Assembly (NCBI GenBank): GCA_041591915.1
Contig: JBFHRB010000155.1
Location: forward strand, 1-8,171
Source: JBFHRB01 sp041591915
GTDB lineage: Bacteria; Actinomycetota; Nitriliruptoria; Nitriliruptorales; Nitriliruptoraceae
DNA: 8,171 nucleotides
Direction: 5' to 3'
Numbering within the stretch: the stretch's first letter is position 1; the number at the start of each line of letters is the position of its first letter. Below the pieces are notes generated by a model, which was not told the DNA's origin, searched no databases, and saw only the letters and a program-made list of their open reading frames with translations. Position numbers and translations under genes: made by a program. Positions 1 to 6,775 of the stretch are shown here, piece by piece.

Positions 1-1042
1 CGCACGTGTCGATCAGCTCGTCGTCGTCGCCACCTTCGAAGCCGTCCTTGTCGTGGTCGAGCCACAGCTCGAACGTCGCCCCGTCGAGGAGCGCGCCGTC
101 CTGGTCGACCTTCGGGACCTTGATCGTCGAGCAGAGGTCGATGTCGATGGGCGCCGGCCCCGCCTTGTCCTTGAGGGACGCGGTGAACGACTCGCCGGAC
201 GAGCGGCTCTTCACGATGACGCTCGAGAACGAGCGGCAGGTCGGGTTGTCACCGTTGGTGATCAGGTCCCAGAGGTCGACGCCGGCCTCACCGAAGCGCT
301 CGGCCTGGATGCAGGCAGGGTTGATCGCCTCGTCGGGCTGCCCGTCGGGAGCGTCAGGCGTCGTGGCGTCGCAGTCCCACGACTGGTCGCCGTCCGGACC
401 GACGACGGCCGAGCCGTTGATGTCGCCGAGTACGTCGATGTTCCCCGTGAACACCACCCATGCACCGGGGTTGCCGCCCGTCCCTGCTGTCGAGTCCCAC
501 TCTCGGATCCCGATCTTGACGGGTGCGGTGCCGCCGGGGAAGTCGTAGACCACGAGGAGGTCGCCGTCGGTGCGGTTGGGGATGTCTCCGGTCGGGGCCT
601 TCTGGTTGAACTCGAAGTTGGCGTGCGCGTCGCCGTTGCCCGAGTAGCCGTTCCAGAGCTCGAAGGCGACCCAGAGGTACGCGGACGGCCCGGTCGGGGA
701 GACCGAGGACGAGACCCAGATCGTGTCGAAGTCGTCCTTGCCCGGCGCGGACTGGCTGACGAACTGCCAGCCGGTGTGGTCGTTCTCCTTGGACCCACCC
801 TTGAAGATGTCATCGGATCCCGAGTTGACGAGGTCGTCGACCGTGACCTTCGACACGTTGGCCCAGTCCCGGCTCCCGGCGCCGTCGAGGGGCGCGTTGC
901 CGTCGATCTCGAACCCGCCGACGAGGCCGGCGGGCGAGCCGGTGTGATCAGCGAGCGCCGTGCCGCTCAGGCTCGAGCTCAGCATCAGGATCGAGATCCC
1001 GGCTGCCAGCATCCTGCGGTTGACCCGACGGTTCGCGCGCAT
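1..1042 (-). CDS. Secreted surface protein with prealbumin-like (SpaA/Cna-B) domain, C-terminus beyond window
   Basis: An open frame runs from ATG at 1042 to the left edge without a stop, giving the first 347 residues. Residues 1-31 form a Sec signal peptide: Arg-rich start (RANRRVNRR), hydrophobic core, and an ALA site before D32. Residues about 40-220 form a beta-rich extracellular region with the pattern SGSDDIFKGGSKEND, then YLWVAFELWNG and NANFEFNQ-like strands. I recall such regions from actinobacterial surface proteins annotated only by a prealbumin-like fold. From about residue 307 an SpaA/Cna-B-type repeat begins (IKVPKVDQDG, then GATFEL), and the window ends inside it at an acidic DHDKDG stretch that could bind calcium. 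Several cysteines follow the signal peptide and may form disulfides. The start is supported by GAGGAA at 1050-1055, seven bases from the ATG. The exact role is unknown; a wall-exposed adhesin or structural protein is an inference. A sorting signal or further repeats would lie outside the window. Confidence 0.85.
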   Translation of the reverse strand, partial: MRANRRVNRRMLAAGISILMLSSSLSGTALADHTGSPAGLVGGFEIDGNAPLDGAGSRDWANVSKVTVDDLVNSGSDDIFKGGSKENDHTGWQFVSQSAPGKDDFDTIWVSSSVSPTGPSAYLWVAFELWNGYSGNGDAHANFEFNQKAPTGDIPNRTDGDLLVVYDFPGGTAPVKIGIREWDSTAGTGGNPGAWVVFTGNIDVLGDINGSAVVGPDGDQSWDCDATTPDAPDGQPDEAINPACIQAERFGEAGVDLWDLITNGDNPTCRSFSSVIVKSRSSGESFTASLKDKAGPAPIDIDLCSTIKVPKVDQDGALLDGATFELWLDHDKDGFEGGDDDELIDTC

Positions 1043-1190
1043 GACGTCGTTCCTCGTCCGTCACTCACTGACGCACGGGCCGGTCTCGCCACTGGCTCCT
1101 GCTACCGGGAGGGGGCCCGCTCACCCCATTGGCGACCGTGTTCCCCCGGCAGCGCTCATCGCTTCCCACCACCGTACGGCGGTGCGTCAG
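1042..1190 (-). ncRNA. Candidate structured 5' leader RNA (riboswitch-like) of the secreted protein gene
   Basis: On the minus strand CUGACGCAC (1190-1182) is the exact complement of GUGCGUCAG (1076-1068). This closes a domain of about 120 bases just upstream of the ribosome binding site. Inside, GCUGCCGGG (1153-1145) pairs with CCCGGUAGC (1109-1101) over nine pairs with one G-U. CGGUCGCC (1138-1131) pairs with GGCGAGACCG (1090-1081) with a two-base bulge. These two helices interlock, so they form a pseudoknot or are alternatives. A GGGG/CCCC hairpin (1127-1124 with 1115-1112) lies between them. The pieces GGGGGAAC, GGGGUGAGC, GUAGC and CCCGUGCGUCAG recall parts of the c-di-AMP (ydaO) riboswitch, which is known before actinobacterial wall proteins. 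However, spacing and the 3' core do not fit cleanly, so the class is left open. The pairings are directly visible; the function is inferred. Confidence 0.4.
1050..1055 (-). promoter_or_regulatory. Ribosome binding site of the secreted protein gene
   Basis: GAGGAA lies seven bases before the ATG at 1042 and fixes this start over the internal ATG at codon 11. It sits in the 12-base loop between UGACG (1063-1059) and CGUCA (1046-1042), so its access could depend on leader folding. Confidence 0.7.
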
Positions 1191-1224
1191 GACGTGGCCC
1201 GTTCCGGCCATGCACACCGGCATT

Positions 1225-1238
1225 GAGGACACGTCCTC
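1225..1238. repeat. Short inverted repeat, possible operator
   Basis: GAGGAC and GTCCTC are perfect six-base arms around the two-base spacer AC. The element lies upstream of the leader RNA of the leftward gene, where a regulator of that gene could bind. No matching second copy was seen. Chance occurrence in GC-rich DNA is possible. Confidence 0.3.
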
Positions 1239-1342
1239 TACAGAGAGTGCGACGGCGGCCACCCTTCGGATACGGGTAGGACCCCGACTTGCTCACGCCC
1301 AACCACGTGTCAACCACCCGCGACCGCCCGTTCCGCGCACGG

Positions 1343-1363
1343 CCGAGCGCCCCCCGCGCTCGG
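1343..1363. repeat. Perfect 8-bp hairpin with C5 loop
   Basis: CCGAGCGC, loop CCCCC, then GCGCTCGG form a perfect eight-base inverted repeat. It lies about 90 bases upstream of the -10 box of the membrane protein gene and outside its likely transcript. It may be a protein binding site or a structure in a longer transcript. There is no T run, so an ordinary intrinsic terminator is unlikely. Confidence 0.45.
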
Positions 1364-1452
1364 GTCGGGACGCGGGTCCCGTGACCGGAAACCCACTTGG
1401 GCGGGCCGCCCCGACCAGCCAGCTCGAGCCTCGCGGCGCCGAGGCCCGCGGC

Positions 1453-1458
1453 TACGGT
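1453..1458 (+). promoter_or_regulatory. -10 box (TANNNT) for leaderless transcription of the membrane protein gene
   Basis: TACGGT is followed by exactly seven bases and then the ATG at 1466. This is the spacing known for leaderless transcripts in actinobacteria and Deinococcus, where transcription starts at the A of the start codon. In keeping with this, no Shine-Dalgarno sequence precedes the ATG. No clear -35 hexamer is present. Confidence 0.6.
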
Positions 1459-1465
1459 CCCACCG

Positions 1466-3598
1466 ATGGTCGCCCTCTTCGCCGCCGCTTCGTTCGTCAC
1501 GGCAGCCCTGCTCTTCGTCGTGCAGCCGATGGTCGGCAAGATGGTCCTCCCGCTCTTCGGTGGCACGGCCTCGGTGTGGAACACCGCCATGGTCTTCTTC
1601 CAGGCGGCACTGCTGCTCGGCTACGGCTACAGCCACGTCACGACGCGCCGCCTCGGCGTGCGACGCCAGGTGCCGCTGCACCTCGCGCTCCTCCTCCTGC
1701 CGCTGCTGGCGCTGCCCATCGCGATCCCGGCCGATGGTGCCCTCGCGCGGGCCGACCGCCCGGCGCTCGCGCTCCTCGCGTTGTTGACGATCACCGTTGG
1801 CGCGCCGTTCGCGGTCGTGAGCACCTCCGGCCCCCTCCTGCAGCGGTGGTTCTCCGCAACGGGGCACCGCAACGCGCAGGACCCCTACTTCCTGTACGCG
1901 GCCGGCAACACGGGAAGCCTGCTGGCGCTGCTCGGCTACCCCTTCGTCATCGAGCGCGTGCTCGACGTCCCGTCGCAGTCGAGGCTCTGGACCGGTGGGT
2001 ACGCGCTGGCGGTCGCGCTTCTGGTGAGCGCGGGCATCGTCACGTACCGACGGGCCCCACGCGTGGCCACCACGACGGAGGCCCGACCCCCGGCACTTCC
2101 CCTCCGCCGCAAGGTCCGATGGGCGTGGCTGGCCTTCCTGCCGTCGAGCGCCTTCCTCGGCACCACGACCTTCATCTCGACCGACGTCGCGGCCGTCCCG
2201 CTGCTCTGGGTGCTGCCACTCGCCGTCTACCTGATGACCTTCATCGTCGCCTTCGGCACGCGCTCCCAGTCCACGACCTCGATGGCTCGCCGCCTCCTCC
2301 CGGTCTTCGTGACCGTCGTCGCCATCGTCACGGCGAGGGGTGGCGTGCCCATCTCCATCGGGATCGGCCTCCACCTCGCACTGCTCCTGGTGCTCGGACT
2401 GGCCGCGCACGGCACGGTCGCCGCAGACCGACCGCCGCCTCAGTACCTGACGGGCTACTTCCTGCTCCTGTCCGTGGGCGGGGTCGCCGGCGGCCTCTTC
2501 ACCGCGTTGGTCGCGCCACTCCTGTTCGACGGGGTGGCCGAATACTCGCTGGTCCTCGTGGCCGCCCTGCTGACCGTGACGGCGGACGGCGTGCCCGTCG
2601 GCCTGCGCGAACGCCTCGGAACGTCCCGTGGCCTGCTCGTTCTCGTCGCCGCCGCCGTCGTGGTGCTCGGTGTCGGCGCCTGGGCGACGACGTCGGGTCG
2701 CGTTGCCCTCGTCGTCGCGACGCTCGTCGGGACGGCCATCGCCTCCTCGCCCCTGGGCCGCCGGCGCATCACCTCGATGGGGGCGATCGGCCTGCTGCTC
2801 TTCGCGTACCTGAAGACGGTCGACGCGGCGATCACCGAGCGGACCTTCTTCGGGGTGTACCGGGTTGCCCTCTCCGACGAGGGCACCCGACTGTTCAGCG
2901 GCACGACGCTCCATGGAGCACAAGCCGCTGACCCTGAGCTCGCCGAAGTGCCCGCCACCTACTACCACCCGACGGGCGTGATGGGCGAGGCGATCCGCGA
3001 GGCCGGCGACTGGCGCCGACTGGGCGTGATCGGGCTCGGTGCCGGCGCGCTCGCGATGTACGGCGACCCGGGTGACGAGGTCGTGTTCCACGAGATCGAC
3101 CCCCTGGTGATCGACATCGCCGAGGACCCGGAGCTGTTCACCTACCTGCGGGACGCTGACGCCGAGGTGACCTCGATCCTCGGCGACGGCCGCCTCACGC
3201 TGGTCGACCTCGAGCAGCCCTACGACCTGATCGTCCTCGACGCGTTCGCCTCGGACGCCATCCCCGTGCACCTCCTCACGGTCGAGGCGCTCGACGTCTA
3301 CCTCGACGCCCTCGTCCCCGACGGACTGCTCATCGCCCACATCTCGAACCGCCATCTCGACCTGGCTCCGGTGGTGGCCGGGCTCGCGCAGGCGCGCGGG
3401 CTCGCGGGTGTCGTCGGCTTCAGCGTGGCCGCAGAGGACGACCCGTGGGTCTCGCCGACCCAGGTCGCGGTCCTCGGTCCGCGGGACCGGCTGGCGGTCC
3501 TGGCTGCACGCGAGCGATGGGCCTGGCTCGATGAGGACGTCGACGAGCCGATCGTCTGGACCGACCAGCGGTCGGACCTCCTGGCCGTCCTTCGCTGA
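1466..3598 (+). CDS. Membrane protein with C-terminal spermidine-synthase-like domain (fused MFS/spermidine synthase type)
   Basis: The protein has 710 residues. Residues 1 to about 455 contain a dozen or more hydrophobic segments, opening with an N-terminal pattern (QPMVGKMVLPLFGGTASVWN) typical of bacterial membrane proteins annotated as spermidine-synthase-like. The C-terminal part (from ERTFFGVYRV at 458) is a Rossmann methyltransferase-type fold. Its nucleotide-binding loop is GLGAG at 523-527, followed by the acidic EIDP at 543-546, GDGR at 573-576 and DAFASDAIPVHLLT at 592-605. The entry strand has GTTLHGAQ where true aminopropyltransferases have an LDG..Q motif, and the glycine loop lacks the GGGEG form, so polyamine synthesis is doubtful. 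The substrate is unknown; SAM or decarboxylated SAM binding is inferred from the fold. A longer reading frame starts at 1397, but ATG 1466 begins the conserved first helix and has the leaderless promoter. The gene stands alone. Confidence 0.88.
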   Translation: MVALFAAASFVTAALLFVVQPMVGKMVLPLFGGTASVWNTAMVFFQAALLLGYGYSHVTTRRLGVRRQVPLHLALLLLPLLALPIAIPADGALARADRPALALLALLTITVGAPFAVVSTSGPLLQRWFSATGHRNAQDPYFLYAAGNTGSLLALLGYPFVIERVLDVPSQSRLWTGGYALAVALLVSAGIVTYRRAPRVATTTEARPPALPLRRKVRWAWLAFLPSSAFLGTTTFISTDVAAVPLLWVLPLAVYLMTFIVAFGTRSQSTTSMARRLLPVFVTVVAIVTARGGVPISIGIGLHLALLLVLGLAAHGTVAADRPPPQYLTGYFLLLSVGGVAGGLFTALVAPLLFDGVAEYSLVLVAALLTVTADGVPVGLRERLGTSRGLLVLVAAAVVVLGVGAWATTSGRVALVVATLVGTAIASSPLGRRRITSMGAIGLLLFAYLKTVDAAITERTFFGVYRVALSDEGTRLFSGTTLHGAQAADPELAEVPATYYHPTGVMGEAIREAGDWRRLGVIGLGAGALAMYGDPGDEVVFHEIDPLVIDIAEDPELFTYLRDADAEVTSILGDGRLTLVDLEQPYDLIVLDAFASDAIPVHLLTVEALDVYLDALVPDGLLIAHISNRHLDLAPVVAGLAQARGLAGVVGFSVAAEDDPWVSPTQVAVLGPRDRLAVLAARERWAWLDEDVDEPIVWTDQRSDLLAVLR

Positions 3599-3656
3599 GT
3601 GCCTCGCTCGCGGTACCCGGGGACGCGCGCAATGCCGTCACTGGCCTGCGCGTCAG

Positions 3657-3685
3657 GTGACGGCGGCCCCCGTCCGGCGTACGTT
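3657..3685 (+). promoter_or_regulatory. Promoter of the small barrel protein gene
   Basis: GTGACG (3657-3662, four of six matches to TTGACA) is followed after 17 bases by TACGTT (3680-3685), a TANNNT box. This predicts a start near 3692 and a leader of about 40 bases. The leader contains two GAGGA copies (3715-3719 and 3722-3726), of which the first is better spaced from the ATG at 3731. Confidence 0.5.
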
Positions 3686-3730
3686 CGACAGGTTGCGGCC
3701 GACCGGCGGCAACCGAGGATCGAGGATCCC

Positions 3731-4090
3731 ATGGGTGTGCTCAGGTACACGCTGGCAGGACACATCAACGACCACGCGGCCTTCAGCGAGATCGCGGCGC
3801 GGCTGGCACAGGACGTCGAGGCGTCCGAGCCCGAGACGCTCGCCTACGAGTGGTTCGTCAACGCGGACGCGGACCGCTTCATCATCCACGAGATGTACGC
3901 CAACGACTCCGCGTTCGTCAGCCACATCATGCGGGCGCAGGAGAACGGCAACCTCGACCGGTTGATGGGTTGCACGACCATCGACGCGGTCGACCTGCTG
4001 ACCGAGCCGGCGGACCCGCAGGCCGCGGAGATACTCGAGGGCCTCGGCGCCCGGGTCTTCCAGGGCATCGGCGGCGTCGTCAGGGTCTGA
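3731..4090 (+). CDS. Small dimeric alpha/beta-barrel protein, ABM/YgiN-like putative monooxygenase
   Basis: This 119-residue protein has the ferredoxin-like pattern of the antibiotic biosynthesis monooxygenase (ABM) family. A first strand (VLRYTLAG) is followed by a long helix (residues 15-31), then strands ETLAYEWFVNAD and RFIIHEMYAND, and a helix from AFVSHI at 61. Family members act as homodimers in the cytoplasm and include quinol and polyketide oxygenases without metal or flavin, heme-degrading enzymes, and many proteins of unknown role. The length is a little above the usual 95-105 residues because of a C-terminal tail ending in GLGARVFQGIGGVVR. The frame is open back to 3599, but the protein pattern and GAGGA sites favour the ATG at 3731. 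It has its own promoter and its end faces the lysine operon, 15 bases away. Substrate unknown. Confidence 0.72.
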   Translation: MGVLRYTLAGHINDHAAFSEIAARLAQDVEASEPETLAYEWFVNADADRFIIHEMYANDSAFVSHIMRAQENGNLDRLMGCTTIDAVDLLTEPADPQAAEILEGLGARVFQGIGGVVRV

Positions 4091-4099
4091 ACCCGGACC
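4084..4099. terminator. Weak hairpin between convergent genes
   Basis: GGTCT (4084-4088) and GGACC (4095-4099) can form a five-pair stem, including one T-G pair, with a six-base loop. It overlaps the stop of the rightward gene and lies just before the stop of the leftward operon. There is no T run on either side, so this is only a candidate for termination in a 15-base convergent gap. Confidence 0.2.
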
Positions 4100-4105
4100 G
4101 CCCTC

Positions 4106-5176
4106 TCAGTTCGACGTGGCGAAGTGCTTGCCCGTCGGTGTCTCGAGGAACTTGTCCAGCGGGATCTCCTCCTGCTTGAGGAAGCCCCGCTGCGGCAGCG
4201 TGCCCATCTTCACCATCTCGATGACGGACACGACGGAGCCGGCGGTCGTCCAGGCGATCGCGGTGCGGCGCTTCCCGGCGACCATCCGCGGGTGGTACTC
4301 GCGCACCCACTCCACCCGGCTGAGCTGGCCCTCGATGTGCCCCTCCGAGGCGACGTGGATGTACACGACGTCGTCGTCGACCGGGGGCTTCGCGTTGGTG
4401 AGGATCTCGCCGGCCAGCTCGCGCCGCTCGCGCATGAGCAACTCGTGGAAGAACATGTTCATGATGTCCATGTGCCCCGGGTAGCGCATGGTCTTGTAGT
4501 CGAGGTTGTCGACCCTCCCGAGGTACGTGTCGCACATCGTCCCGAGGCCGCCTGACGTCGTGAAGGCCTCGAGCTTCTTGCCGTGGACGTACAGCGTCTC
4601 GTGCCACTCCATCGGCGACACCCACTTGCGGACGCCGTCCTCGATGACCTCGCAGTCGTTGAGGTACTCGTTGACCACGCCCTCGGGCGACCAGTTGAAC
4701 GCGTACCCCAACAGCCCGGTCGGGTTCTGGGGCAGCGCCCCGACCCACATCTTCACCGAACGGCAGTGGTCGAACTTCGCGATCTGCCATGCCGCGATGA
4801 TCCCGACGTAGCCCGGTGCCAGCCCACACTGCGGGGCCATCACGCCCCGTGACGTCTCGGCGAGGTCGATGATGTGCTGGGTGGTCTTGACGTCCTCGGT
4901 CAGGTCGAAGTAGTGGATGCCGAGGTCGTGGGCGACGTCGGCCACGCCCATGTTGAGGTGGTACGGCAGGCACGAGAGCACGGCCTGTGCGTTGGCGAGC
5001 TCCGCGGCCAGCGCGACCTGGTCGGCGACGTCGACGGGGCGCACCGGGAACCGCGGCTGCGACCGCAGCTCACGGTTGTCGTAGCCGACGACCTCGAACC
5101 CGTGCTCGTCGAGGAGCTCGGCTGCGAGCCGCCCGACCTTGCCGAGCCCGAGTACCGCGATGCGCGTGAACGACAT
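4106..5176 (-). CDS. Saccharopine dehydrogenase family oxidoreductase, probable L-lysine 6-dehydrogenase
   Basis: The protein has 356 residues. It opens with a Rossmann strand and GLGKVG (10-15); an acidic residue at D33 after the second strand suggests NAD rather than NADP. CGLAPGY (117-123), LEAFTTSGGLGTM (202-214), YKTMRYPGH (227-235) and the tail GFLKQEEIPL (331-340) are family landmarks. Length and these motifs resemble lysine 6-dehydrogenase of Geobacillus (about 385 residues) more than the longer fungal saccharopine reductases. The proposed reaction is oxidative deamination of the lysine epsilon-amino group to aminoadipate semialdehyde, which cyclises to piperideine-6-carboxylate. Saccharopine reductase is the alternative. 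It is the last gene of the operon, 23 bases after the aldehyde dehydrogenase, whose product would take its aldehyde. AGGAGG five bases before the ATG fixes the start; the frame stays open upstream to 5698, inside the neighbouring gene, but without support. Confidence 0.85.
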   Translation of the reverse strand: MSFTRIAVLGLGKVGRLAAELLDEHGFEVVGYDNRELRSQPRFPVRPVDVADQVALAAELANAQAVLSCLPYHLNMGVADVAHDLGIHYFDLTEDVKTTQHIIDLAETSRGVMAPQCGLAPGYVGIIAAWQIAKFDHCRSVKMWVGALPQNPTGLLGYAFNWSPEGVVNEYLNDCEVIEDGVRKWVSPMEWHETLYVHGKKLEAFTTSGGLGTMCDTYLGRVDNLDYKTMRYPGHMDIMNMFFHELLMRERRELAGEILTNAKPPVDDDVVYIHVASEGHIEGQLSRVEWVREYHPRMVAGKRRTAIAWTTAGSVVSVIEMVKMGTLPQRGFLKQEEIPLDKFLETPTGKHFATSN

Positions 5177-5199
5177 GGCTGCCTCCTGTGGCTGCCCGC

Positions 5200-6705
5200 T
5201 CAGATGTCGAACGAGATGCCCTGCGCGAGCGGCAGCTCCGTCGAGTAGTTGACCGTGTTGGTCTGGCGCCGCATGTAGCCCTTCCACGCGTCGGAGCCGG
5301 ACTCGCGGCCACCACCCGTCTCCTTCTCCCCGCCGAAGGCACCGCCGATCTCGGCGCCCGACGGGCCGATGTTGACGTTGGCGATGCCGCAGTCGGACCC
5401 GACCGCGCTCAGGAACAGCTCCGCCTCGCGGACGTCGTTGGTGAAGATCGACGACGACAGGCCCTGCGGCACGGCGTTCTGCAGGGCGATGGCCTCGTCG
5501 AGGTCCGAGTACCGCAGGACGTAGAGGATCGGCGCGAACGTCTCGTGGCACAGGAGGTCGGTCTGACCCGGCATCTCGGCGATGGCGGGCCGCACGTAGA
5601 CGCCTTCGGGGAAGCGGTCCTCGAGCACCCGTTCCCCACCGGTGATCTCGCCACCGTCCTCGTTCGCGCGCGCCATCGCGGCCTGCATGTTCTCCCATGC
5701 CTGCGCGTCGATCAGCGGCCCGACGAGCGTGCCAGCCTCGAGGGGGTCGCCCACGGGCAGGCCGTCGTAGACCTTCTTGAGGCGCGGGACGAGCTCGTCG
5801 TAGACGTCCTCGTGGACGATGAGCCGTCGCAGCGTCGTGCAGCGCTGCCCGGCCGTGCCCACGGCGGCGAACACGATCGCGCGGACGGCGAGCTCGAGGT
5901 CGGCGGTCGGCGCCACGATCATGGCGTTGTTGCCGCCGAGCTCGAGGATGCAGCGACCGAAGCGTTCGGCGACCTTGCTGGACACCTGCCGTCCCATCCG
6001 GGTCGAGCCCGTGGCCGAGATGATCGGGACGCCCTTCGACGTGGTCAGGGCCTCGCCGACCTCCGGTCCCCCGATGACGACCTGGACGAGGTCGGCCGGT
6101 GCGTCGTCACCGAAGCGCTCGACCGCACGCTCGAAGATGCGCAGGGTGGCGATGGCCGTCAGGGGCGTCTTCTCCGAAGGCTTCCAGATCACGGGGTCAC
6201 CGCACACGAGCGCGAGCGCGGCGTTCCACGCCCAGACGGCCACCGGGAAGTTGAACGCGCTGATGACCCCGCACGGGCCCATCGGGTGCCAGGTCTCGCG
6301 CATGTGGTGGCCCGGTCGCTCGGACGCGATCGTCAGGCCGTAGAGCTGGCGCGACAGGCCGACGGCGAAGTCGCAGATGTCGATCATCTCCTGGACCTCG
6401 CCGAGGCCCTCCTGCTCGATCTTGCCGCACTCGAGGGTCACGAGCCGACCGAGGTGTTCCTTCTCGGCGCGGAGCTCCTCGCCGAACAGGCGCACCAGCT
6501 CGCCGCGCCTGGGTGCCGGCACGCGACGCCACACCTCGAAGGCGCGGCCGGAGCGCTCGATGGCCTCCTCGACCTCGGCGACGGTGCTGAGGTGGACGCG
6601 GCCGATCTCGACGCCATCGATCGGCGACGACACGGCGTGGTCGCCGCTCGCGAGATCGGCGTCCGTGAGGCCGGCGGCCTTGAGGACCTGCTCGTGGTGG
6701 CTCAT
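5200..6705 (-). CDS. amaB: ALDH7-family alpha-aminoadipate semialdehyde dehydrogenase (antiquitin type)
   Basis: The protein has 501 residues, close to human antiquitin (ALDH7A1, about 511). Catalytic residues are in place: N152 in FNFPVAVWAWN, general base E255 in ELGGNN, and nucleophile C289 in GQRCTT. The C-terminus carries the strong ALDH7 signature: FAPILYVLRYS, then GLSSSIFTND, GSDCGIANVNIGPSGAEIGG, FGGEKETGGGRESGSDAWK and a final LPLAQGI. ALDH7 enzymes oxidise aminoadipate semialdehyde to 2-aminoadipate with NAD(P); the bacterial counterpart is piperideine-6-carboxylate dehydrogenase (AmaB/Pcd). Its place between a lysine-dehydrogenase-like gene and glutaryl-CoA dehydrogenase strongly supports this role in lysine breakdown. 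GGGGAG five bases from the ATG supports the start. It follows gcdH after 70 bases without an obvious promoter, so co-transcription is likely. The symbol follows function and family, not a database hit. Confidence 0.93.
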   Translation of the reverse strand: MSHHEQVLKAAGLTDADLASGDHAVSSPIDGVEIGRVHLSTVAEVEEAIERSGRAFEVWRRVPAPRRGELVRLFGEELRAEKEHLGRLVTLECGKIEQEGLGEVQEMIDICDFAVGLSRQLYGLTIASERPGHHMRETWHPMGPCGVISAFNFPVAVWAWNAALALVCGDPVIWKPSEKTPLTAIATLRIFERAVERFGDDAPADLVQVVIGGPEVGEALTTSKGVPIISATGSTRMGRQVSSKVAERFGRCILELGGNNAMIVAPTADLELAVRAIVFAAVGTAGQRCTTLRRLIVHEDVYDELVPRLKKVYDGLPVGDPLEAGTLVGPLIDAQAWENMQAAMARANEDGGEITGGERVLEDRFPEGVYVRPAIAEMPGQTDLLCHETFAPILYVLRYSDLDEAIALQNAVPQGLSSSIFTNDVREAELFLSAVGSDCGIANVNIGPSGAEIGGAFGGEKETGGGRESGSDAWKGYMRRQTNTVNYSTELPLAQGISFDI

Positions 6706-6775
6706 GGTGCTCCCCTGGTGGCGCGTGCTGCGTGATCGTCTGCACAGGCGGGACGCGGAGGCCCCGGACCGGTGG

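Larger units (their letters stand above)
1191..1465. other. Intergenic region between divergent genes, no gene seen
   Basis: These 275 bases separate the leader of the secreted protein gene from the membrane protein gene. No frame here has a convincing start, ribosome site and protein pattern. The region contains the inverted repeats at 1225-1238 and 1343-1363 and the -10 box at 1453. On the minus strand there is also a TTGACA at 1313-1308, within a CACGTG-containing stretch, but no TANNNT box at a normal distance. The promoter of the secreted protein gene must lie here but I cannot place it. Confidence 0.6.

Noticed and set aside
1068..1190. Firm assignment of the leader to the c-di-AMP (ydaO) or cobalamin riboswitch
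   Set aside because: Several short pieces resemble ydaO, but the conserved 3' core is interrupted and the closing stem differs. The cobalamin box is absent. I kept it only as an unclassified structured leader.
53..1279. Plus-strand open frame across the secreted protein gene and the intergenic region
   Set aside because: Its product is a repetitive Arg/Val/Asp-rich sequence. The minus strand has a signal peptide, ribosome site and recognisable domains.
1308..1313. Perfect TTGACA on the minus strand as -35 of the secreted protein gene
   Set aside because: No TANNNT box lies 16-19 bases downstream; the nearest TA-containing hexamer (TACCCG) is 29 bases away.
1310..3355. Very long open frame on the minus strand opposite the membrane protein gene
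   Set aside because: Its product is rich in Arg, Glu, Gly and Asp with no domain pattern, as expected opposite GC-biased codons. The plus-strand frame has a clear family match.
5177..5698. Possible N-terminal extension of the lysine dehydrogenase-like protein
   Set aside because: The frame is open, but the extension would overlap the ALDH7 gene and encodes Arg/Gly-rich nonsense. The Rossmann start and AGGAGG place the start at 5176.
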